Positions 16,558 to 23,737 of a stretch of DNA of 33,741 nt are shown one piece after another (the first letter of the stretch is position 1; the number at the start of each line of letters is the position of its first letter). The stretch is from NCBI GenBank assembly GCA_001790205.1, contig MGBU01000002.1, positions 1 through 33,741 on the forward strand, in the 5' to 3' direction. The notes beneath the pieces were generated by a model, which did not search any database, was not told where the DNA came from, and was given only the letters and a program-made list of their open reading frames with translations. The stretch comes from Candidatus Rokubacteria bacterium GWA2_73_35 (GTDB lineage: Bacteria; Methylomirabilota; Methylomirabilia; Rokubacteriales; CSP1-6). The position numbers and the translations under genes are program-made.

Positions 16558-17295
16558 ATGAGCGCGACATCCGGCGACGATCTCCTGGCGACCGCCGTCG
16601 CCGCCCACGGCGGCCCGGCGCGCTGGCGCGAGGTCCGCGAGGTCACGGCGAGGCTCCGCTCCGGCGGCCTGGCACTCGCCGCGCGCGGCCGGCCGCGGGC
16701 GTTCCGCGCCTACGAGGCGCGCATCCTGACGGCCGAGCCGCGCGTCGTGATCGCGCCCTACCCGCGCCCCGGGCTGCGCGGCGTCTTCGAGGCGCGCGCG
16801 GTGCGGATCGAGACCGAGGCGGGCGCGACGCTGGCCCGGCGCGAGGACCCCCGGGCGGCGTTCGCGGGGCTCCGCCGGGCGCTCTGGTGGGATCCCCTCG
16901 ACGCGCTCCACTTCGCCGGCTACGCGCTCTGGAACTACTTCACGCTGCCGTTCCTCCTCCTGCGCGACGGCTTCGTCCTCCGCGAGCTGCCGGCGTGGGA
17001 GGAGGCGGGCGAGCGCCGGCGCCGCCTGCACGTCACCTTCCCGCCGGACGTGCCGACGCACTCGCGGGAGCAGGTCCTCCACTTCGACGCCGCGGGGCTG
17101 CTGCGCCGCCACGACTACACCGCCGAGGTCTTCGGCGGCTGGGCCCACGCCGCGCACTACGCGACGGGCCATCGCGCCTTCGCGGGCCTCGTCGTGCCCA
17201 CGCGCCGCCGCGTCTACCCGCGCCGGCGCGACGGGCGGGCGCGGCCGTTCCCCACGCTCGTCTGGATCGACGTGGACGACGTCCGCCTCGCGTAG
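16558..17295 (+). CDS. Conserved protein of unknown function
   Basis: A 245-residue soluble protein without signal peptide or membrane segment. The pattern is regular and strongly conserved-looking: DLLATAVAAHGGPARWREV, RVVIAPYPRPGLRGVFEARAVRIE, ALHFAGYALWNYFTLPFLLLRDGF, HVTFPPDVPTHSREQVLHFD, GLLRRHDYTAEVFGGWAHAAHYATGH and FPTLVWIDVDDVRL. I recognise this as a widespread hypothetical family in soil bacteria but know no function. The fold may be related to lipoprotein-localisation or lipid-binding beta-sheet proteins, a weak guess. It is the only rightward gene between 5.2 and 33.7 kb, sits between two operons, and ends at a shared hairpin. Confidence 0.85.
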   Translation: MSATSGDDLLATAVAAHGGPARWREVREVTARLRSGGLALAARGRPRAFRAYEARILTAEPRVVIAPYPRPGLRGVFEARAVRIETEAGATLARREDPRAAFAGLRRALWWDPLDALHFAGYALWNYFTLPFLLLRDGFVLRELPAWEEAGERRRRLHVTFPPDVPTHSREQVLHFDAAGLLRRHDYTAEVFGGWAHAAHYATGHRAFAGLVVPTRRRVYPRRRDGRARPFPTLVWIDVDDVRLA

Positions 17296-17306
17296 ACGGA
17301 GGCGCC

Positions 17307-17325
17307 GGGGCCATGTCGGGGCCCC
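17307..17325. terminator. GC-rich hairpin between convergent genes
   Basis: GGGGCC (17307-17312), a 7-nt loop, and GGCCCC (17320-17325) form a stem in the 34-nt gap between the 245-residue gene and the left end of the large operon. It resembles the second stem of the intergenic repeats. There is no T-tract, so it is at best a bidirectional, non-canonical terminator. Confidence 0.45.
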
Positions 17326-17329
17326 CCAC

Positions 17330-18055
17330 TCAACGGCCGGCGCGTCCGAGGCCCAGGTAGGCGCTCCGCACGCGCGGGTCGTCGGCGAGCGCGCGGCTCG
17401 CGCCCGCGACCGCCACCCGCCCCGTCTCGAGGACGTAGCCGCGCGCGGCCAGCCGGAGCGCGCGCCGCGCGTTCTGCTCGACCAGCAGCACGGCCACGCC
17501 GCCCTCGTTGATGCGCCGGATGGTGCGGAAGATCTCGCTCGCCAGCATCGGCGCGAGCCCGAGCGACGGCTCGTCGAGGAGCAGGAGGCGCGGCCGCGCC
17601 ATCAGCGCGCGGCCGATCGCGAGCATCTGCTGCTCGCCCCCCGAGAGCGTGCCCGCGAGCTGCGTGCGGCGCTCGCGGAGCACCGGGAACAGCTCGAAGG
17701 CCGCCTCCGCGCGCGCGCCGAGCTCGCGCCGCGCCGCCGTGTGCCCGCCCACGAGGAGGTTCTCGAGGACGCTGAACTCCGGGAAGATCTCGCGCCCCTC
17801 GGGCACGTGCGTGATGCCCGCCGCGACGATCGCGTCCGCGGGCGCGTGCGTGATGTCCCGCCCCTCGTACACGACGCGGCCGCGCGCGGGCCGCACGAGC
17901 CCGGAGATCGCGCGGAGCGCGGTGGACTTGCCGCTGCCGTTGGCGCCGAGGAGGGTGACGATCTCGCCCGGCTCGACGGTGAGCGACACGCCGTCGAGCG
18001 CGCGGCGCTTGCCGTAGTAGACGGCGACGTCCTCGAGCGCGAGCGTCGCGCTCAC
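17330..18055 (-). CDS. livF: Second LivF-type ABC transporter ATP-binding protein
   Basis: A 241-residue ATPase, last gene of the 15-gene operon. Walker A GANGSGKST, signature LSGGEQQMLAIGRALM, Walker B LLLLDEPSLGLAP and LLVEQNARRAL are intact. Start is GTG at 18055, overlapping the livG stop (GTGA); an AGGAGG lies almost directly before it. Its sequence is close to, but clearly different from, LivF at 6396-7106, so the two importers are paralogues and not a recent local copy. The C-terminus YLGLGRAGR is slightly extended. Confidence 0.93.
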   Translation of the reverse strand: MSATLALEDVAVYYGKRRALDGVSLTVEPGEIVTLLGANGSGKSTALRAISGLVRPARGRVVYEGRDITHAPADAIVAAGITHVPEGREIFPEFSVLENLLVGGHTAARRELGARAEAAFELFPVLRERRTQLAGTLSGGEQQMLAIGRALMARPRLLLLDEPSLGLAPMLASEIFRTIRRINEGGVAVLLVEQNARRALRLAARGYVLETGRVAVAGASRALADDPRVRSAYLGLGRAGR

Positions 18056-18813
18056 GCCTCCTCGCTCCCCAGGTACGCCTCGATGACGGCGGGGTCGGCC
18101 GCGATCTCGCGCGGCGAGCCCGACGCGATCCGGCGGCCGTAGTTCAGGACGAGGACCCGGTCCGAGATCCCCATGACGAGCTCCATGTCGTGCTCGACGA
18201 CCAGGACCGTGAGCCCGCCCTCGTCGCGGAGGCGGCGGATCAGTTCCATGACCGCCTGCGTCTCCGTGGGGTTGAGGCCGCCCGCGGGCTCGTCGAGGAG
18301 CAGCAGCCGCGGCTCGGCAGCGAGCGCGCGCGCGATCTCGAGGCGCTTCTGGGAGCCGAGCGGCAGGCTGCCGGCCTCGACGCCGGCGACCTCGGCGAGG
18401 CCGACGCGCTCGAGGAGCGCGCGGGCGACGGCCCGCGCGCCCGCCTCCTCGCGCCACACCGAGGGGAGCCCGAGGGCTCCGCGCACGAGGCCGCCGCGCA
18501 GGTGGGCGTGCCGGCCGATCAGCACGTTGTCGAGCGCGCTGAGCTGCCGGAAGACCTCCGTGTTCTGGAACGTGCGGGCGATGCCCCGCCGGGCGATCCG
18601 GTGCGGCGGGAGCCTGAGCAGGTCCTGGCCGCGGAAGCGGACGCGCCCGGCGGACGGCCGGTAGAGGCCGGTGACGACGTTGAAGACGGTGGACTTGCCC
18701 GCGCCGTTCGGGCCGATCAGCGCGAAGATCTCCCGCTCAGCGACCTCGAAGCTCAGCGCGCTGAGCGCGGCGAGCCCGCCGAAGCTGATCGAGAGACCCT
18801 CGACGCCGAGCAC
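18052..18813 (-). CDS. livG: Second LivG-type ABC transporter ATP-binding protein
   Basis: A 253-residue ATPase. Walker A GPNGAGKST, signature variant LPLGSQKRLEIARAL, Walker B LLLLDEPAGGLNPTET and VVEHDMELVMGISDRV are all as in LivG. GTG start at 18813, 6 nt after the livK stop. The C-terminal DPAVIEAYLGSEEA tail is typical. It pairs with LivF for the importer whose binding protein and permeases lie directly upstream. Confidence 0.93.
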   Translation of the reverse strand: MLGVEGLSISFGGLAALSALSFEVAEREIFALIGPNGAGKSTVFNVVTGLYRPSAGRVRFRGQDLLRLPPHRIARRGIARTFQNTEVFRQLSALDNVLIGRHAHLRGGLVRGALGLPSVWREEAGARAVARALLERVGLAEVAGVEAGSLPLGSQKRLEIARALAAEPRLLLLDEPAGGLNPTETQAVMELIRRLRDEGGLTVLVVEHDMELVMGISDRVLVLNYGRRIASGSPREIAADPAVIEAYLGSEEA

Positions 18814-18819
18814 GGAGCG

Positions 18820-19980
18820 CTACTCCGCCTTGAGCCAGTCCGTGAGCTGCTTGAAGCGGCCCTTCTCCACGCGCACCCAGAAGCCCTGCTTCTGCGTCTC
18901 GTGGTCCGCGCCGATCGAGAGCGGCGGCAGGATGCCGCTGTCGAACCCCTTGACGCCCTCGAGGGCCGTGACGAGCGCCGAGCGCGTCAGGGTGCGCCCC
19001 GCGCGCTTGGCGCCCTCGGTGAACAGCATCGCCGCGAAGTAGCCGGAGAGCGAGTAGCGGTTCGGCTCGTTCTTCGGGAAGTACTTCTGCATCTCCGCGC
19101 GGTAGCGCTTGAGCGCCGCCAGGTCGGACGCCACCGGGTCGGGCCAGAGTGAGAGCCCCTCGACGCCCTCGGCGGCGTCGCCCGCGAGCGCCAGGTATCG
19201 CTCGTCGGTGAGCGGCCCCGAGGAGACCGCGACGACCTTCGTCCAGCCGATCCGCTGCCGCTCCTTCAGCGCCTGCGCCGCGGGCCCGGGCGTCAGCACG
19301 AGGAACAGCACCTCGGGCTTCGCGGCCTGCAGCTTCGCGATCTGCGCGCTGACGTCCGTCACGCCGCGCTTGACGGATTCGGCGGCCACCATCTTCAGGC
19401 CGTGCGGCGCGAGGTTCTTCTCGAACGCGGTGAGGAAGGACTTGCCGTACTCGTCGTCCTGGTACAGCGTGGCGACCGCCTTGAACTTCCGCTGGCCGAC
19501 CAGGTAGTCGATCATCATCTTCGCCTGGCGGTCGTAGAGCAGCATGCCGTTGAACACCCACGGCCGGCCGCGGGTGACCGGCGAGCCCTGGAACGGGAAC
19601 AGGAGGGGCACCTTCTGCTCCTCGAGGTAGCCGAGCGTGGCGACGACCGGCGGGGTCCCCTGGGGCGCGATGATCGCGAACACCCGGTCCTGCTCCACCA
19701 GCTTCTTCGTGTTCGCGACGGCCTCCTGGGGCTTGTAGCCGTCGTCGTAGTAGATCGTGCGGATCTTCCGCCCGTTGATGCCGCCGGCGTCGTTGACGAC
19801 CTTGAAGTAGAGATCGACGCCGTACCGCGTCGCCTGCTCGCCCGTGAAGGCGAGCGGGCCCGAGAACGAGTTCGAGCCGCCGAGGACGATCTCCGAGTCC
19901 GTGACGCCCTGTTGCGCGAGCGCCGGCGGCGCCGCCGCCGCCACGAGGAGCGCGATCACGACTGCGAGCCCTGTCCTCAT
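18820..19980 (-). CDS. livK: Second LivK-type substrate-binding protein
   Basis: A 386-residue periplasmic binding protein with a Sec signal (cleavage after ALA, residue 22). The ATG at 19980 has GGGAGGAGG 6 nt upstream; in-frame ATGs at 19986 and 20016 are at worse distance. The mature part begins GVTDSEIVLGGSNSFSGPLAFTGEQATRYGVDLYFKVVNDAGGINGRKI, a subgroup often linked to import of amides and aromatic acids. It ends GRFKQLTDWLKAE. It is preceded by a 231-nt gap containing the fossil 3' end of a related gene. Unlike the first LivK it lacks a twin-arginine motif. The ligand is presumably the substrate of the enzymes encoded upstream in the operon. Confidence 0.92.
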   Translation of the reverse strand: MRTGLAVVIALLVAAAAPPALAQQGVTDSEIVLGGSNSFSGPLAFTGEQATRYGVDLYFKVVNDAGGINGRKIRTIYYDDGYKPQEAVANTKKLVEQDRVFAIIAPQGTPPVVATLGYLEEQKVPLLFPFQGSPVTRGRPWVFNGMLLYDRQAKMMIDYLVGQRKFKAVATLYQDDEYGKSFLTAFEKNLAPHGLKMVAAESVKRGVTDVSAQIAKLQAAKPEVLFLVLTPGPAAQALKERQRIGWTKVVAVSSGPLTDERYLALAGDAAEGVEGLSLWPDPVASDLAALKRYRAEMQKYFPKNEPNRYSLSGYFAAMLFTEGAKRAGRTLTRSALVTALEGVKGFDSGILPPLSIGADHETQKQGFWVRVEKGRFKQLTDWLKAE

Positions 19981-20009
19981 ACGCATCCTCCTCCCGATGA
20001 GTGGTCCGA

Positions 20010-20060
20010 CTGCCACTCGATCCAGTCCGTGAGTTGCCCGAAGCGACCTTCCCCGTACTG
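20010..20060 (-). pseudogene. livK: Remnant 3' end of another Liv-type substrate-binding protein gene
   Basis: On the minus strand the gap between livM and livK encodes QYGEGRFGQLTDWIEWQ. This aligns with the C-terminus of the intact LivK next to it (EKGRFKQLTDWLKAE) and with the common ending of this family. At DNA level about 27 of 33 bases match in the core by eye. Nothing else of the gene is recognisable; the rest of the 231-nt gap (19981-20211) is low-complexity GC-rich sequence. The frame stays open to 19977, but the N-terminal part is arginine/proline-rich and not gene-like. It is best read as the leftover of a tandem binding-protein duplicate that was mostly deleted. Confidence 0.7.
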
Positions 20061-20211
20061 CGCGCCCGCGTCCGGGTCGCCTGCTCCGGCCCCGTCCGGG
20101 GCGGCGGCCGGCGGCGGCGCGCGCACCCCCCGCCGTCTTCGCGCGCGGCGACGGGCGCGTCCCGGTCGCGGCGAGCGCGAGCGCTCCTCGGTGCGCATGC
20201 GCGGCTCTCTC

Positions 20212-21135
20212 CTATCGCGCCGGGGGCGTCCGCCGCGGCACGCGGCTCGCGATCCCGCCCGGCATGAACAGCATGCAGCCGATCAGGATCAGGCCGAAGA
20301 ACAGCGGCCGGTAGTTCTGGAAGGCGGCGAGCCAGTCGTACAGGAGCGTGATCACCGCCGCGCCGAGGATCGAGCCGGGGATCGAGCCGAGCCCGCCGAC
20401 GATGATCATGGCGACAAAGTCCACCGACAGGAACACGTCGAACGCGTCCGGCGAGATGAAGCCGACGACGAACGCGAACAGCCCGCCGGCCACGCCCGTG
20501 TAGAACGCCGAGACCGCGAACGCGAGCGTCTTGTACGCCGCCAGGTGCACGCCACTCGCCTGCGCGGCGATCTCGCTCTCGCGGATCGCGAGCAGCGCCC
20601 GCCCCGTCCGCGTCCGCGCGATGTTGACCGCGGCGGCGACCATCAGCGCGCCGACCGCGAGCACGAGGTAGTACTTGGCCGCGTCGCTCGCGAGCGCGAG
20701 CGGGCCGAGCCGCGCGACGGGCACGGCGAGGCCGTCGTTGCCCCGCGTGAGCCAGTCGAGGTTCAGGATCGCCTCGACCACCACGAACCCGAACGCGAGC
20801 GTGGCCATCGCGAGGTAGAGGCCCTCCAGGCGCAGGCACGGCACGCCGAGCGCCAGGCCGACGAGCGCGGTCGCCAGCCCCGCCAGCGCCAGCGTCAGCA
20901 CCACCGGCAGCGCCGGCTCCCGCACCGTGAGGACCGCGGCCACGTACGCGCCGACCGCGAAGAAGCCCGCGTGGCCGAACGAGAGCTGGTTCGTGTAGCC
21001 CGAGAGGAGGTTCAGCCCGATCGCCACGATCGCGTTCACCACGATCAGGCTCGTCAGGAACACGAAGTAGCGCGGCACCAGCAGCGGCCAGGCGAGCAGG
21101 ACCGCACCGCCCGCGACCAGCGCCGCCCGGCGCAT
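20212..21135 (-). CDS. livM: Second LivM-type ABC transporter permease
   Basis: A 307-residue inner-membrane permease. GLNLLSGYTNQLSFGHAGFFAVGAYVAA is the LivM hallmark near the N-terminus, LLAIRESEIAAQASGVHLAAYKTLAFAVSAFYTGVAGGLFAF is the coupling region, and VDFVAMIIVGGLGSIPGSILGAA is typical of the C-terminal half. The ATG at 21135 overlaps the livH stop (TGATG). It ends MPGGIASRVPRRTPPAR. The gene is intact and its neighbours are in the common order H, M, K, G, F. Confidence 0.92.
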   Translation of the reverse strand: MRRAALVAGGAVLLAWPLLVPRYFVFLTSLIVVNAIVAIGLNLLSGYTNQLSFGHAGFFAVGAYVAAVLTVREPALPVVLTLALAGLATALVGLALGVPCLRLEGLYLAMATLAFGFVVVEAILNLDWLTRGNDGLAVPVARLGPLALASDAAKYYLVLAVGALMVAAAVNIARTRTGRALLAIRESEIAAQASGVHLAAYKTLAFAVSAFYTGVAGGLFAFVVGFISPDAFDVFLSVDFVAMIIVGGLGSIPGSILGAAVITLLYDWLAAFQNYRPLFFGLILIGCMLFMPGGIASRVPRRTPPAR

Positions 21136-22013
21136 CACACCTTCCGCTGCCGGGCCCGCCCGAGCACGCCGCTCGGCCGGATCATGAGGATGGCGATCAT
21201 CAGGAGAAACGGCACCGAGTGCTTGATCCCCGCCGGCAGCCAGAGCGGCGCCAGGTTCTCCAGCACGCCGAGGAGCATGCCGCCCACGACGGCGCCCGGC
21301 ATGGACCCGAAGCCGCCGAGCACCGCCGCGGTGAACCCGTTGATGACCACGAGCCCCATCGAGGACGACAGGAAGACGACCGGGGCGATCAGCACGCCCG
21401 CGATCGCGCCGACGACGCCGGCGAGCACCCACGACGCCGAGTACACGCGCTCGACGCTGATGCCCATGAGCCGCGCGGCGCGCTGGTTCTGCGCCACCGC
21501 GCGCATCGCGCGGCCGAGCCGCGTCCAGCGGAAGAGCGCGCCGAGCGCCAGCATGAGCCCCAGCGAGCCGCCGATGATGCCCAGCGACACCGGCGCGACG
21601 CGCACCGGCCCCAGCACGAGCGGGCGGTTGTCGAAGAACGACGGGAACGGGAACTGGTCGTGCGTCCACACGAGGCCCGCCGCGGCGCGCAGCACGAGGG
21701 AGAGGCCCAGCGTGATGATGAGCACGTCGAAGTGGGTCGCCGAGATCGCGCGCCGGATGACCGCCCACTCGATGGCCCAGGCGAGGAGCGCCGCGGCGGC
21801 GACCGCCACGAGCAGGACGACGACCAGCGGCAGAGCGAGCGCTTCCCAGGCCGCCCAGCCCACGAACGTCGAGATCATCAGCATCTCGCCCTGGGCGAAG
21901 TTGAGCGTCCGGGTGGCGTTGTAGATGATGACGAGCGCGATGGCCATCAGCGCATAGATCGAGCCCGTGGCGAGCCCGCTCACGACGACGTGGATCAGCG
22001 CCGCCGTCGTCAC
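21135..22013 (-). CDS. livH: Second LivH-type ABC transporter permease
   Basis: A 292-residue permease. ATGSIYALMAIALVIIYNATRTLNFAQGEMLM is the LivH signature; the asparagine-rich NFAQGE variant is common in amide/urea-type systems. MRAVAQNQRAARLMGISVERVYSASWVLAGVVGAIAGVL is the coupling loop. Start is GTG at 22013, overlapping the HyuB stop (GTGA), so the transporter genes are translated directly after the hydrolase genes. That coupling is the best sign that the importer serves the HyuAB pathway. Confidence 0.92.
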   Translation of the reverse strand: MTTAALIHVVVSGLATGSIYALMAIALVIIYNATRTLNFAQGEMLMISTFVGWAAWEALALPLVVVLLVAVAAAALLAWAIEWAVIRRAISATHFDVLIITLGLSLVLRAAAGLVWTHDQFPFPSFFDNRPLVLGPVRVAPVSLGIIGGSLGLMLALGALFRWTRLGRAMRAVAQNQRAARLMGISVERVYSASWVLAGVVGAIAGVLIAPVVFLSSSMGLVVINGFTAAVLGGFGSMPGAVVGGMLLGVLENLAPLWLPAGIKHSVPFLLMIAILMIRPSGVLGRARQRKV

Positions 22014-23737
22014 GGGCGCCGGCCCCCCGTCACGCGCTCGACCTCGAACGTCTCCGCGTCGACCTCCACGCCGTAGTCGCGCCGCGCCGCAGCGCGCGAG
22101 AGCACGCCGTCGCGGACCTCCGCCGCGACGAGCTCGGCGGGCCGCTCGCGCGGGTCGCCGAAGCCGCCGCCGCCGCCGGCGCGCTGGCGGAAGCGCGTGC
22201 CGCGCGGGATCGCCACGACGTCCTTCGAGCGGGGCACGACCCGCGTCCCGTCCGGCAGCGTCAGCTCGATCGAGTTCAGCGCGCCGGGGCCGCCGCCGAA
22301 CAGGCCGAACGCGCGCGCCTCCTCGTCCACGCCGTCGCCGAAGACCACCCCGGTGACATCCTCGCCGTGCACCTCGAACTCGGTCTCGACGCCGAGGCCG
22401 CCGCGCCAGCGGCCGGGCCCCGCCGAGTCGGCCAGGTACTCGTGCCGCCGCAGGAGGTGCGGCGTGTGCACCTCGAGCATCTCGTAGTCCTGCGCGAGGA
22501 GGCCGCCCGCGGTGTTGATGAGGCCGATGTGGTCGTAGCCGTCCGTGCCCCGGACCGCGCCCGAGCCGCCCTTGAGCGCGAGGAACAGGATGTCCACGTA
22601 GCGCCGCCCGCGGCGAGGGTCCCGGCCCGTCACGGTCATGCCGAGCATCCGGTTCCAGCCCGCCGACACCCGGTCGGGCAGCGCCGGCGCCAGCGCGCGG
22701 AAGATCGCGTCCGAGTGCGGGCCCGCGAGCGTGTTGCCGAACGTCGTCGCGGCCGGGAACTCAGCGTTGAGGATCGTCCCCCGCGGGATGTGGACGCGCA
22801 CCGGGCGGAGGATCCCCTCGTTGTGCGGCAGGTCGGGGTCCACGAGCATCAGGAGCGTGAGGATCACCGCCGAGAACGACGACGCGTACGGCGCGTTCAC
22901 GAAGCCGACCGTCTGCGGGTCGGTGCCCGTGTAGTCGAAGGCGATGTCGCTGCCGCGCTTCGCGATCGTCACCACGATCCGGTGGCGGCTCCCCGGATGG
23001 TGGCCATCGTAGAACACGACGGACTCGCCGCGGTACGTGCCGTCGGGGATGCGCCGGAGCTCGCTCCGCATCCGCCGCTCACCGGCGTCGAAGAGGGCCT
23101 CGAGGTGGCGCTCGAGGGCCGCCGCGCCGTGGCGCCGGTAGAGCTCGAGCACGCCGCGCTCGCCGACGACGGTCCCGCCGATCTGCGCCTCGAGGTCCTC
23201 GGCCACGATCGGCAGGCGCACGTTCGCGAGCACGAGGTTCCAGACGTCGCGCCGGAGCTGCCCCCGCTCGACGACGCGGAGGGGCGGGATGCGGAGCGCC
23301 TCCTGCCACACCTCGGTCGCCCTCGGGTTGTAGCCGCCGGCCTGCGCGCCCCCGATGTCCGCCTGGTGCCCCTTCGTCGCCGCCCACGCGACCAGCCGGC
23401 CCTCGTGGAAGACCGGGCGGAAGACGGCGACGTCGTTGTTCTGGTTGCCGCCCGAGAACACGTCGTTGTGCAGGAACACGTCGCCCGGGTGCACGTCGCG
23501 GCCGAACGCCGCGATCACCGCGCGGCACGCCGGGGCGAGCGCGAAGGCGAGGATCGGGATGTACTCGGCCTGCTCGAGGATGCGGCCCTCGGCGTCGTAG
23601 AGGCCGGTGACGAAGTCGCGCGCCTCGCTGAGGATCGGCGAGCGCGTGGTGCGCAGGAGCGTGAGCCCCATCTCCTGGGTGATCGCCCGCAGCCGCCGCT
23701 GCAGCACCGACGCGAGCACGGGATCCGGCGCGTTCAC
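22010..23737 (-). CDS. hyuB: HyuB-family protein (N-methylhydantoinase B / acetone carboxylase alpha-like subunit)
   Basis: A 575-residue catalytic-type subunit that works with HyuA. Start is GTG at 23737 overlapping the hyuA stop (GTGA). Marks are RLRAITQEMGLTLLRTTRSPILSEARDFVTGLYDAEGRI at the N-terminus, HNDVFSGGNQNNDVAVFRPVFHEGRLVAWAATKGHQADIGG (metal-site region), DFDYTGTDP-like DYTGTDPQTVGFVNAP, and a C-terminal GGGGGFGDPRERP. Family members hydrolyse cyclic amides with ATP (hydantoins, 5-oxoproline) or carboxylate ketones. Sequence alone does not say which. Length is normal for stand-alone HyuB. Confidence 0.92.
   Translation of the reverse strand: MNAPDPVLASVLQRRLRAITQEMGLTLLRTTRSPILSEARDFVTGLYDAEGRILEQAEYIPILAFALAPACRAVIAAFGRDVHPGDVFLHNDVFSGGNQNNDVAVFRPVFHEGRLVAWAATKGHQADIGGAQAGGYNPRATEVWQEALRIPPLRVVERGQLRRDVWNLVLANVRLPIVAEDLEAQIGGTVVGERGVLELYRRHGAAALERHLEALFDAGERRMRSELRRIPDGTYRGESVVFYDGHHPGSRHRIVVTIAKRGSDIAFDYTGTDPQTVGFVNAPYASSFSAVILTLLMLVDPDLPHNEGILRPVRVHIPRGTILNAEFPAATTFGNTLAGPHSDAIFRALAPALPDRVSAGWNRMLGMTVTGRDPRRGRRYVDILFLALKGGSGAVRGTDGYDHIGLINTAGGLLAQDYEMLEVHTPHLLRRHEYLADSAGPGRWRGGLGVETEFEVHGEDVTGVVFGDGVDEEARAFGLFGGGPGALNSIELTLPDGTRVVPRSKDVVAIPRGTRFRQRAGGGGGFGDPRERPAELVAAEVRDGVLSRAAARRDYGVEVDAETFEVERVTGGRRP

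Noticed and set aside
19977-20198. A 73-residue gene between livM and livK
   Set aside because: The N-terminal two thirds are low-complexity Arg/Pro/Ala, it overlaps the livK start region, and the only meaningful part matches the end of a binding protein; treated as a remnant.
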